Positions 1 to 5,411 of a DNA stretch of 6,613 bases are shown here, piece after piece (within the stretch, counting starts at the first letter, position 1; each line of letters opens with the position of its first letter). Under the pieces are notes generated by a model that was not told the DNA's origin, did no database searches, and was given only the letters and a program-made list of their open reading frames with translations. The stretch covers positions 1 through 6,613 of the forward strand of contig JASHQN010000124.1 of assembly GCA_030039135.1 (NCBI GenBank), in the 5' to 3' direction. Both the position numbers and the translations under genes were made by a program. The stretch comes from Thermoplasmata archaeon (GTDB lineage: Archaea; Thermoplasmatota; Thermoplasmata; Lutacidiplasmatales; UBA184).

Positions 1-621
1 ACCGACGATGCTCGCGGGGTGCGCTTTTTCGAACGCGCCGGGTTCGAGGAACGGAGGCGGCTGTGGGTCTCTCGCCTCGAGGTGGCGGCGGCCCGCCTGC
101 CAGATCCCGCGGCCCATCGAGACCAGTGGGCCTCCGCCGGCGTCGAGTTCTCTACGCTCCGGGAGGACGACGCGGCGCGGCCCGAGGTTCGGGAGCGTCT
201 CTACCGCCTATGGACGGCCGCCTCCGAGGACGTTCCCCGGTTGGGCGAGTACACTCCGGTCACGTACGAGCAGTTCGTCGACGTGATCCTGCGGGCCGAC
301 CAGCCCGCGGGCACCTCGGACGTCGTCTTTCTCGCGCGCGCCGCCGATGAGTACGTCGGGGTGACGACGCTCGAGCACGGAAGCGGGGCCGGTACGCTGG
401 AGGTCGGATTCACGGGGACCCTGCGGGCCCACCGGGGGAAGGGAATCGCCGCCGAGCTCAAGCGTCGTGCGGTGGAGTACGCCCAAGATCACGGTTACCG
501 CTACCTCGTGACCCGGAACGATTCGGAGAACCGTCCTATCTGGGCGATCAACGAGCGGATGGGGTTCCGGCCGATCCGGACGTGGGTACAGGGCGAAAAG
601 GTCCTGAGCACGAGGTCGTAG
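1..621 (+). CDS. Tandem-GNAT N-acetyltransferase, 5' truncated by window edge
   Basis: The reading frame is open from base 1, and the GTG at 19 is only an internal valine. The 206 visible residues begin with the end of one GNAT domain (VRFFERAGFEER, the typical 'Y/F-E-x-x-GF' closing motif), followed by a linker and a complete second GNAT domain. In the second domain, the acetyl-CoA pyrophosphate loop (motif A) reads RAHRGKGIA at about residues 142-150 of the visible part. The motif B region reads NDSENRPIWAINERMGF. GNAT enzymes transfer an acetyl group from acetyl-CoA to an amine; the tandem architecture resembles mycothiol-synthase-like proteins, but the substrate is not predictable. The gene ends in TAG at 619-621, 15 nt from the stop of the convergent small gene. 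Start, promoter and first domain lie outside the window. The family call is firm, the function generic. Confidence 0.88.
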   Translation, partial: TDDARGVRFFERAGFEERRRLWVSRLEVAAARLPDPAAHRDQWASAGVEFSTLREDDAARPEVRERLYRLWTAASEDVPRLGEYTPVTYEQFVDVILRADQPAGTSDVVFLARAADEYVGVTTLEHGSGAGTLEVGFTGTLRAHRGKGIAAELKRRAVEYAQDHGYRYLVTRNDSENRPIWAINERMGFRPIRTWVQGEKVLSTRS

Positions 622-628
622 GTCGCCC

Positions 629-651
629 GGGGGGGTTCAGCACGCCCCCCG
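629..651. terminator. G/C hairpin between convergent genes (possible 3'-end structure)
   Basis: A run of seven G at 629-635 faces six C at 645-650, and C628/G651 extends the pairing to a stem of about 7 bp with a loop of about 10 nt. It sits exactly between the two convergent stop codons, and the stop of the minus-strand ORF (637-639) lies in the loop. There is no T-run on either strand, whereas archaeal intrinsic termination usually relies on oligo-T. It may instead be an mRNA 3'-end stabilising hairpin, or simply a GC-rich coincidence. Confidence 0.25.
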
Positions 652-927
652 TCGAACGACGTCTTCGCAGGTCGACGCCTCGACCAGGTCGAGGCTCCCT
701 GCCTGCCCGAACGGGGCGAGGTACTGACGGACCGCCGACTCGCTCGGCCCCTCGATGATCACGTAGAGGTGGTGCTTTCCCCGCTCGACCGCGTCCCCGT
801 GGATCGCGAGGCCGGCCTTGCGGGCGCTCTCGTTCGATAGGATCTGGAGCAGGAATGGTGCCATCTTCGGATCGGCCGCGGGACAGCGGTCGGACGGGTG
901 GCGATGCTCGGCGACGTAGAGCGGCAT
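637..927 (-). CDS. Conserved-looking small protein of unknown function (96 aa)
   Basis: The ATG at 927 opens a 96-residue protein ending in TGA at 637-639. The N-terminus is MPLYVAEHRHPSDRCPAADP: a short beta strand followed by a His/Cys-containing turn (H8, H10, C15). A helix follows (PFLLQILSNESARKAGL), then a strand (HHLYVIIEG, about 52-60), a helix (SESAVRQYLAPFG) and a last strand (SLDLVEAST). This beta-alpha-beta-beta-alpha-beta order and length resemble small dimeric alpha/beta-barrel (ferredoxin-like fold) proteins such as the DUF3303 or DUF4242 groups, but I cannot assign a family with certainty. It has no signal peptide or membrane segment. The ORF stays open upstream, but that extension runs through the structured intergenic region and lacks protein-like character, so the ATG at 927 is preferred. 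No SD precedes it; an AT-rich site lies about 28 nt upstream, suggesting a leaderless transcript. Residues H8, H10 and C15 could bind a metal (inference). Confidence 0.72.
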   Translation of the reverse strand: MPLYVAEHRHPSDRCPAADPKMAPFLLQILSNESARKAGLAIHGDAVERGKHHLYVIIEGPSESAVRQYLAPFGQAGSLDLVEASTCEDVVRRGAC

Positions 928-950
928 GCCCGCAGCGAGTCGTCGTGGGG

Positions 951-959
951 GTAATGCGT
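951..959 (-). promoter_or_regulatory. TATA-like element, putative leaderless promoter of the 96-aa ORF
   Basis: The minus strand reads GCATTAC here, the most AT-rich spot upstream of the ATG at 927, centred about 28 nt before it. Archaeal TATA boxes sit about 25-28 nt before the transcription start, so the transcript would begin at or next to the ATG. This agrees with the absence of an SD sequence. The match to a TATA/BRE consensus is poor, so this is a positional argument only. Confidence 0.25.
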
Positions 960-1033
960 TCGTCGGTGGGCGCAGGATTCGAACCGCGATGGCGAGGCCG
1001 GCGGCCTTCTGCGGAGAGCGCGGCCCTCGGGCG

Positions 1034-1049
1034 CGGCGCGTCAGCGCCG
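1034..1049. repeat. Perfect 6-bp inverted repeat with 4-nt loop
   Basis: CGGCGC at 1034-1039 and GCGCCG at 1044-1049 are perfect reverse complements around the tetranucleotide GTCA. A G/T wobble at 1033/1050 could extend the stem in RNA. It lies 33 nt before the ATG of the downstream GNAT gene and directly abuts the TATA-like site, so it could be an operator for a dimeric regulator. In DNA this GC-rich, short palindromes are also expected by chance. Confidence 0.3.
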
Positions 1050-1056
1050 TTAAGAC
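1049..1056 (+). promoter_or_regulatory. TATA-like element upstream of the second GNAT gene
   Basis: GTTAAGA is the only AT-rich heptamer in this stretch and is centred about 30 nt before the ATG at 1082. No SD-like sequence lies between it and the start codon. The arrangement fits a leaderless archaeal transcript. The call rests on spacing and local composition, not on a good consensus match. Confidence 0.25.
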
Positions 1057-1081
1057 CCCCGCCCTCGCTTGGATTCGCTCG

Positions 1082-2026
1082 ATGGTCTCGCTCGAGCCGG
1101 TCTCCCGTGCGCCCGAGGCTTCGCTCGAGCTCGCCCGGCGGGCCATCCGGTCCCGGACGCCTCCCGGCCACGCGGCGCTGGAGCCGGTGACCGCGCTCGA
1201 GGACGACCTCGCGAACGGTCGAGTGCTCGGCGTCCTCCGCCTCGAAGGGGACCGACCGGTCGGGATCGCGGTCTGGGAGGTCCCGTCCGCGCTCGGCATC
1301 ACGCTCGAGATCGTCTTCCTCGACGAGGGGGTTTCGAGCCCCTCGGCGTATCGGGAGTTCCTCGGCGAGATCGCGGGCGTCGCCGGGCCGATCGTGTTCG
1401 CTCCGGGTGGGCTCGCGGGGCTCACCGGCGCTCAAGAGTCGAGCGTGATGCGGGGGCTGGGCTTCGCGCCCTTCGCCCGGTTCGAGATGCGGCTCCCCGG
1501 TGCGGTTCCCCTGCCCGACGTTCCCCGAGGCGGCCCGCCACCTTCTCGCACCGCCCGACCCACGGACCTCGCGGCGCTGACCGAGCTCCACGCCCGCGCG
1601 TACGACGATCGGTTTGACCGATACCTGTTCCTCGCCGACCCCGATCCCCAGCGCGACGCTGAGCTCGCGGTGCGCGGCATTCTCGAGGGCCGCTGGGGAG
1701 AGTTCCTGCCCTGGGCTTCGGCGGTCATCGAGGAAGGCGACCGCCTCATCGCCGCCTCGCTCGTCGTGCGTGCGTCCTACGGTCCGCTCATCGCGGACGT
1801 CATGGTGGACCCGGCGACGCAAGGCCGGGGGGCGGGCCGGGCGGTGCTCTCGGCGAGCGTGCGGGCCTTGCGGGAGCGCGGGGAATCGGTGATCGTGCTG
1901 AACGTCACCGAGGGGAACGAGCGCGCGATTCGGCTGTACGAGGGCCTGGGGTTCGTGCGCACGCTCGAGTCGTCCTATGCGTGGTACTCGACCGAGCGGA
2001 TTCCGTTCGGCCCCGGGGCACGGTAG
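1082..2026 (+). CDS. Tandem-GNAT N-acetyltransferase
   Basis: This is a 314-residue protein with two GNAT-fold halves. The N-terminal half (about 1-137) ends with the GNAT-like closing motif MRGLGFAPFARFEM but has no recognisable acetyl-CoA loop, so it is probably non-catalytic. The C-terminal half (about 160-310) is well formed: motif A is MVDPATQGRGAG (Q-x-x-G-x-G at about 247-252) after a beta strand, and motif B is NVTEGNERAIRLYEGLGF at about 274-291, with Tyr286 at the position often used as the general acid. The substrate is unknown. The start is set at the ATG at 1082: the frame is open back to 926, but that stretch runs through the structured intergenic region and encodes Arg-rich peptide with no GNAT homology. 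There is no SD. The gene is convergent with the MFS gene, 12 nt between stop codons. It shares the two-domain layout of the truncated gene at the left edge, but the motif sequences differ enough that a recent duplication is unlikely. Confidence 0.87.
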   Translation: MVSLEPVSRAPEASLELARRAIRSRTPPGHAALEPVTALEDDLANGRVLGVLRLEGDRPVGIAVWEVPSALGITLEIVFLDEGVSSPSAYREFLGEIAGVAGPIVFAPGGLAGLTGAQESSVMRGLGFAPFARFEMRLPGAVPLPDVPRGGPPPSRTARPTDLAALTELHARAYDDRFDRYLFLADPDPQRDAELAVRGILEGRWGEFLPWASAVIEEGDRLIAASLVVRASYGPLIADVMVDPATQGRGAGRAVLSASVRALRERGESVIVLNVTEGNERAIRLYEGLGFVRTLESSYAWYSTERIPFGPGAR

Positions 2027-2038
2027 GCGGAGCGCACG

Positions 2039-3364
2039 TCAGGAGGGCGTGGCGTTCTCGCGCACCTCCTCCACATGGGGATGGTAGCCGAGGCGACGGA
2101 GCGCCGCGAAGGAGCCCGCCATGATGAGGCCGAACACCCCGATCGCACCGCCCGCGGCGAGGTACGTCCCCTGGACGCCGATCTCGAACGTGAGGAAGCC
2201 TCCCGCGGACTGCCCGACGGGCACGAGAGCGTAGCTGCCGACCTCGTCCGCGGAGAAGACGCGGCCCATCATCGCGTCCGGGACCGTGGCCTGGATCGTC
2301 GACAGGACGACGGTCTGGATCATCCCCGGCATCATCCCGTAGACGAACATGATCGGCAGCGCGAGCCAGATCGACCGGACGAGCCCGAGGCCGAGGAGCG
2401 CGAGACCCATCCCGACGGTGAGGGCGATGATCGCGCGGCCCGCGTGCGGTTCGAAGCGGAACCGGGGGATCACGACGAAGCCCGTCGCGACGCCGAGGGT
2501 CGAGGCGGTCACGATCGCGCCGTACCAGATCCCCACGGAAAGGCCGAGCCACACCCCGACGTAGAGGCCGAGCTCGACGAGGGCGACCGCGCTGAGGAAG
2601 TTCACGAGCAACGCCGCGATGGTGATCTCGAGCAGCTCGCGCCGGCGGCCGAGGTAGACGAACCCCTCCTTCGCTTCGGTGAGCACCGGCCGCCGTCGGG
2701 CGGTGCGCGCCACCGATAGGTCGGCAGTGAGCAGCACGAGCACCGCCTGCGTCGCGAAGAAGAGGAAGAACGGGATGGCGAACGCGTAGACGGTCGGCGC
2801 CACGGTCAGCAGGGCCCCCACGGAGAGGGAGCCCGCGGCGCTCACCAGCGACGCGATGCCGTAGATGAGCCCGTTCGCGTTGCCGAGGTCCTTCGTCGGC
2901 ACGATCCGGGGGATCGAAGTGTTGTAGGCGGGTCGGAACAGCGTCGACGTGACGATGATCGTCGCCCAGCACGGGTAGAGCAGAACGAGCCAGGTCGGCA
3001 GGTAGAAGCCCGCCGGACCCGGCACGGCGATCCGCGCCGAGGGCAGGACGACAAAGTCGGCCGCGATGGCGGCGGTCGCGAGGATGGACACGAGATTGAT
3101 CGTCCGCATCAGCTCGCCGCGATCGTGGCGATCGGCGATCGCCCCCGCGACGAGGGCGGTCGCGAGCGTGGGAATCGCGGAGGAAAGGCCGAGGAACGCG
3201 AGCGCGAGCGACCCGTACTCGGTGCGCTGCGCCGGCGGGTAGGCGAGCGCGATCGCGTAGAGCAGCACCACGAGCACGGTGGACGGCGCCGCGAACTGAA
3301 GGGCCCCGGCCGCGACGAAGCGCCCGAACGACGGCCGAGCCCAGAGCTCCCCGTATCGGCTCAG
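2039..3364 (-). CDS. MFS transporter, probable drug/siderophore-type exporter
   Basis: This is a multi-pass membrane protein of 441 residues if read from the CTG at 3364. Roughly 10-12 hydrophobic segments are visible. The MFS signature loop between TM2 and TM3 is intact (GAIADRHDRGELMR, about residues 74-87). A long cytoplasmic Arg-rich loop (SVARTARRRPVLTEAKEG) follows TM6. The motifs IPRIVPTKDLGNANGL and VPDAMMGRVFSADEVGS are typical of the EntS-like/MFS_3 group of proton-driven exporters. The cargo is unknown. The first canonical start codon in frame is the GTG at 3277, but that falls inside TM1 and would delete conserved N-terminal sequence (SRYGELWARPSFGRFVAAG). No ATG, GTG or TTG occurs between it and the upstream in-frame stop at about 3470. 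The CTG at 3362-3364 lies 6 nt after a strong SD and is the best start. The gene ends in TGA at 2039-2041. Confidence 0.86.
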   Translation of the reverse strand: MSRYGELWARPSFGRFVAAGALQFAAPSTVLVVLLYAIALAYPPAQRTEYGSLALAFLGLSSAIPTLATALVAGAIADRHDRGELMRTINLVSILATAAIAADFVVLPSARIAVPGPAGFYLPTWLVLLYPCWATIIVTSTLFRPAYNTSIPRIVPTKDLGNANGLIYGIASLVSAAGSLSVGALLTVAPTVYAFAIPFFLFFATQAVLVLLTADLSVARTARRRPVLTEAKEGFVYLGRRRELLEITIAALLVNFLSAVALVELGLYVGVWLGLSVGIWYGAIVTASTLGVATGFVVIPRFRFEPHAGRAIIALTVGMGLALLGLGLVRSIWLALPIMFVYGMMPGMIQTVVLSTIQATVPDAMMGRVFSADEVGSYALVPVGQSAGGFLTFEIGVQGTYLAAGGAIGVFGLIMAGSFAALRRLGYHPHVEEVRENATPS

Positions 3365-3370
3365 GAGCGT

Positions 3371-3379
3371 CCTCCTCCC
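3371..3379 (-). promoter_or_regulatory. Strong Shine-Dalgarno site setting a CTG start for the MFS gene
   Basis: The minus strand reads GGGAGGAGG, close to the perfect complement of the archaeal 16S rRNA tail. It ends 6 nt before the CTG at 3362-3364, the normal SD-to-start distance. Conserved MFS N-terminal sequence begins immediately afterwards. This is the main argument for a non-canonical start there. Confidence 0.6.
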
Positions 3380-3404
3380 GACTCGGACCGGACCCGACCG
3401 GCGC

Positions 3405-3413
3405 GCGATAAGC
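3405..3413 (-). promoter_or_regulatory. TATA-like element for the MFS gene
   Basis: The minus strand reads GCTTATCGC, the AT-rich spot upstream of the MFS SD. A transcription start about 25 nt downstream would fall near 3384. That would give a leader of about 20 nt holding the SD, in agreement with a start at 3364. Consensus match is modest. Confidence 0.3.
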
Positions 3414-3450
3414 CTTCCGAACGGCGCGGCGAAGGTGCGGTGAGGCGAGC

Positions 3451-3460
3451 CTATCGAAAC
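3451..3460 (+). promoter_or_regulatory. TATA-like element for the pelA gene
   Basis: CTATCGAAAC is the most AT-rich decamer ahead of the Pelota gene. A start about 25 nt downstream, near 3480, would leave a leader of about 22 nt that includes the GGAG at 3491-3494. The divergent MFS promoter lies about 45 bp away in the same 137-bp gap, so the two genes could share regulation. Positional evidence only. Confidence 0.3.
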
Positions 3461-3501
3461 GAGGATGTACTACGGTCCCGCTGCGGCGCCGGAGCCGGAA
3501 G

Positions 3502-4611
3502 GTGCGTCTCCTCCACCGCGACGCCACGACGGGCCGATACCGGCTCCGCCTCGAGACGCCGAGCGATCTGTGGAGGATCGCTCGGCTGATCCGACCGGGC
3601 GAGGCCGTCGGGGCGTCGACCACCCGGCGCGACCCCGAGGCGCCGGCCGACGTCGCCGGGGCCGAGCGGACCCGCCGGCGGATCTTCCTCGTCGTGCGGG
3701 CCGAACAGGTGGAGTTCCACGGGTTCTCCCGGCACGTGCGCGTCAGCGGTCCGATCGTCGAGGGGCCGTTCGACATCGGCCGGCACCACACCCTCGACCT
3801 CGGGGAGGGCGACGAGGTCGTCCTCGAGAAGCCGACGCTCACCGCGGGCGACCGGACCCTGCTGGACGAGGGGCTGCGCGGCGCCGGGGAACCGACGATC
3901 CTGGTCGCCTCCGTCGACTGGGGGGACTCGTCGATCGTCCGGATCCGCGGACGGGCGATCGAGCCGATTGCGGACGTCCGCCGAACGATCGCCGGTAAGC
4001 GCTACGAGGGAGGGCAGGGGGAGAAGGACCGGTCCGCGTACGTCGACGAGCTCCTCCACCTCCTGCGGCGCGAGGGCCCGGCGGCGACGGCGATCGTGGT
4101 CTCGGGCCCCGGATTCCTGAAGGAGGAAGTGCGCGAGCGCCTCGCCGAGACCGATCCCCCGCTCGCCCGGAAACTTCAGCTCATCTCCACCGCCGAGGCG
4201 GGACGGGTCGGGGTGGACGAGCTCCTGCGCTCCGGGAAGGCGACCGAGGCGCTCCGAGGGAGCGTCGCCGCGGAGGAAGCCGAGGTCGTCGAACGCCTCA
4301 TTCGGGGCCTCGCCTCCGGCCGTCGGGCGGCGGTGGGGCTCGAGGAAGTCACCGCGGCGGTCGAAGCGGGCGCTGTCGAGACCTTGCTCGTCTCCGAGAC
4401 CCTCCTCGGCGAACCGGCGCCCGTCTCGGTGCTCGACCAGGCCCGGGCCGGTCGGGTACGGATCCTCATCGTGCGCGACGAGGGCGAGGCCGGCCGACGC
4501 CTTCAGGGCCTCGGCCGCATCGCGGCGATCTTGCGGTACGACTGGACCGCGCCCGAGCGCGTTACGGGATCGACTGGAGGGTCTCGCGCAGATCCTCGAA
4601 GCGGCGCTTGA
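3502..4611 (+). CDS. pelA: mRNA surveillance protein Pelota (aPelota/Dom34)
   Basis: This 369-residue protein is Pelota, the paralogue of release factor aRF1. In archaea, aEF1A delivers it to the empty A site of stalled ribosomes, where it triggers subunit recycling with ABCE1. The N-terminal Sm-like RNA-binding domain (about 1-127) opens with the family start MRLLHRDATTGRYRLRLET and continues through DDLW-like SDLWRIARLI and VEFHGFSRHVRVSGPIVEG. The central domain (about 132-255) has IVVSGPGFLKEEVRERL and the stretch GVDELLRSG. The C-terminal domain (about 258-348) ends with LGRIAAILRYDW. No GGQ motif is present, as expected for Pelota rather than aRF1. The GTG start at 3502 is supported by GGAG 7 nt upstream and by the family N-terminus. 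Family members usually stop soon after the ILRY motif. Here about 20 extra hydrophilic residues follow, the last 16 or so encoded opposite the 3' end of rpoD, giving a 50-bp convergent overlap. The position normally Gly-Gly in 'LGGIA' is Gly-Arg. Confidence 0.95.
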   Translation: MRLLHRDATTGRYRLRLETPSDLWRIARLIRPGEAVGASTTRRDPEAPADVAGAERTRRRIFLVVRAEQVEFHGFSRHVRVSGPIVEGPFDIGRHHTLDLGEGDEVVLEKPTLTAGDRTLLDEGLRGAGEPTILVASVDWGDSSIVRIRGRAIEPIADVRRTIAGKRYEGGQGEKDRSAYVDELLHLLRREGPAATAIVVSGPGFLKEEVRERLAETDPPLARKLQLISTAEAGRVGVDELLRSGKATEALRGSVAAEEAEVVERLIRGLASGRRAAVGLEEVTAAVEAGAVETLLVSETLLGEPAPVSVLDQARAGRVRILIVRDEGEAGRRLQGLGRIAAILRYDWTAPERVTGSTGGSRADPRSGA

Positions 4612-5407
4612 GCTCCTTCAGCGAGTAGCGCAGCGCTTCCCGGGGAGTGAGCGAACCGTCGGTCTCGAACCGGAGGAAGAACCGGGCGTCGTCCTTCTCG
4701 ATGCGGATCGAACCGTGCTCGTCGGTGGCCTCGCACGCGCCGCAGTCGATGCACTTGGTCTCGTCCGTGACCGAGAGCTTCCCGTTCGAGAACTCGAGGA
4801 TGTTCACCGGACAGGAGGCGGCCGTTCGCTTCAGGCAGGCGTCGGAGCATCCTTCCTTCCTCGAGATCCGGACGTGGGGGTGAGGATACATCCCGACCGC
4901 ATGGGCGACCTGCCACTTCGCGTGGTCCCGGGCGGTACCGACGATCGCAGTCGCGTACGCCAGGAGCGCCTGGCGGGCTCCGAGCCGCACGATCGGAACA
5001 TCGGGCTCGAGGACCGCGAGCGAGGCGTCCCCGAGGGGAACGACGTCCTTCGCGTAGACCGTGCACGGACCCTTGCGGTCGACGGAGTAGAGGACCTGGC
5101 AGTGCGGACAGCCGGTCCCTCCGCACGTGCACTCGGACTTCTTGCGGAACTGCCCGAGATCGGTCGGGATCGGCAGGAGCCCGAGCCGCAGTGCGACCGC
5201 CTCGTCGAACATGCTGGTCGAGGAGTCGTAGTCCTTGCCGGTCGCCTCGTCGCGGATGGGACCGAGGTGGAACTCGACGTCCTCGATCGCGAGCTTCGGA
5301 ACGTCCGCGAGCAGCGTGCGACGGATCGCGTTCACCTGGGAGGCGGTCGAGCCCTCGAACTCGAGGATCGTCGACCGGGGTTTAAGTTCCTGGATCGTGA
5401 CCGGCAT
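4562..5407 (-). CDS. rpoD: DNA-directed RNA polymerase subunit D (Rpo3)
   Basis: This is the archaeal counterpart of eukaryotic Rpb3 and bacterial alpha; with subunit L it forms the heterodimer that nucleates RNA polymerase assembly. It has 281 residues. The N-terminal dimerisation motif reads VNAIRRTLLADVPKLAIEDVEF (about 25-46), followed by the domain 2 insert. C93, C95, C100 and C103 (CTCGGTGCPHC) form a probable structural or zinc-type cysteine cluster. A ferredoxin-like subdomain spans about 185-240, with C199 (in CP) and C219-x2-C222-x2-C225. These four have the spacing expected for one [4Fe-4S] cluster. The second ferredoxin cluster looks lost, because the last motif lacks its fourth cysteine; C187 and C191 remain from it. 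The C-terminal helix ends LKRRFEDLRETLQS. ATG at 5407 has GGAGGG upstream inside the end of rps11, and the spacing to the rps11 stop is 4 nt, so the two genes are co-transcribed. The 3' end overlaps pelA. Confidence 0.96.
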   Translation of the reverse strand: MPVTIQELKPRSTILEFEGSTASQVNAIRRTLLADVPKLAIEDVEFHLGPIRDEATGKDYDSSTSMFDEAVALRLGLLPIPTDLGQFRKKSECTCGGTGCPHCQVLYSVDRKGPCTVYAKDVVPLGDASLAVLEPDVPIVRLGARQALLAYATAIVGTARDHAKWQVAHAVGMYPHPHVRISRKEGCSDACLKRTAASCPVNILEFSNGKLSVTDETKCIDCGACEATDEHGSIRIEKDDARFFLRFETDGSLTPREALRYSLKELKRRFEDLRETLQSIP

Positions 5408-5411
5408 CGCC

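Larger units (their letters stand above)
928..1081. other. Structured intergenic region between divergent genes, with an orphan tRNA T-arm-like sequence
   Basis: This 154-bp gap separates the minus-strand small ORF from the plus-strand GNAT gene. On the minus strand, the sequence at about 965-986 contains GGTTCGAATCC, the canonical tRNA T-loop core, followed by TGCGCCCACCG, which looks like the T-stem and acceptor 3' side. A full tRNA is not supported: the 5' T-stem side (CGCGG) pairs with CCTGC at only 2 of 5 positions, no matching acceptor 5' strand (GGTGGGC) occurs upstream, and no D-arm is visible. Two perfect short hairpins also lie here: AGGCC/GGCCT (995-999 with 1003-1007) and CGGCGC/GCGCCG (1034-1039 with 1044-1049). 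Translating the plus strand through the segment gives the GGRRIRT-type peptide typical of false ORF extensions over tRNA 3' ends. It is best described as a possible tRNA relic or attachment-site remnant. Confidence 0.4.

Noticed and set aside
962..1062. A complete minus-strand tRNA gene
   Set aside because: The T-loop is canonical, but the T-stem pairs at only 2 of 5 positions, no acceptor 5' strand complementary to GCCCACC occurs upstream, and no D-arm or convincing anticodon arm can be drawn, even allowing for a long variable arm.
926..1081. N-terminal extension of the second GNAT protein back to 926
   Set aside because: The extra 52 residues run through the T-arm-like and hairpin region and give the GRRIRT-type peptide characteristic of false translation over tRNA 3' ends. 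GNAT-like sequence begins after the ATG at 1082.
928..1425. N-terminal extension of the 96-residue protein to a start at 1425
   Set aside because: The added residues are Ser/Arg/Pro-rich and antisense to the GNAT coding sequence. The protein-like pattern begins at the ATG at 927.
548..1822. Minus-strand open frame of 424 codons over both GNAT genes and the small ORF
   Set aside because: It is low-complexity Arg/Gly/Pro/Glu peptide antisense to a clear GNAT domain, so it is a shadow.
2075..2719. Plus-strand open frame of 214 codons, rich in Asp/Arg/Glu, within the MFS gene
   Set aside because: Its charge-rich repetitive composition is the expected antisense reading of hydrophobic transmembrane codons in GC-rich DNA.
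1905..3842. Very long minus-strand open frame (645 codons) spanning the MFS and Pelota genes
   Set aside because: It is Arg/Pro/Ala-rich with no protein family signal and lies in another frame over two well-supported genes. GC-rich DNA with strong third-position bias produces such shadow frames.
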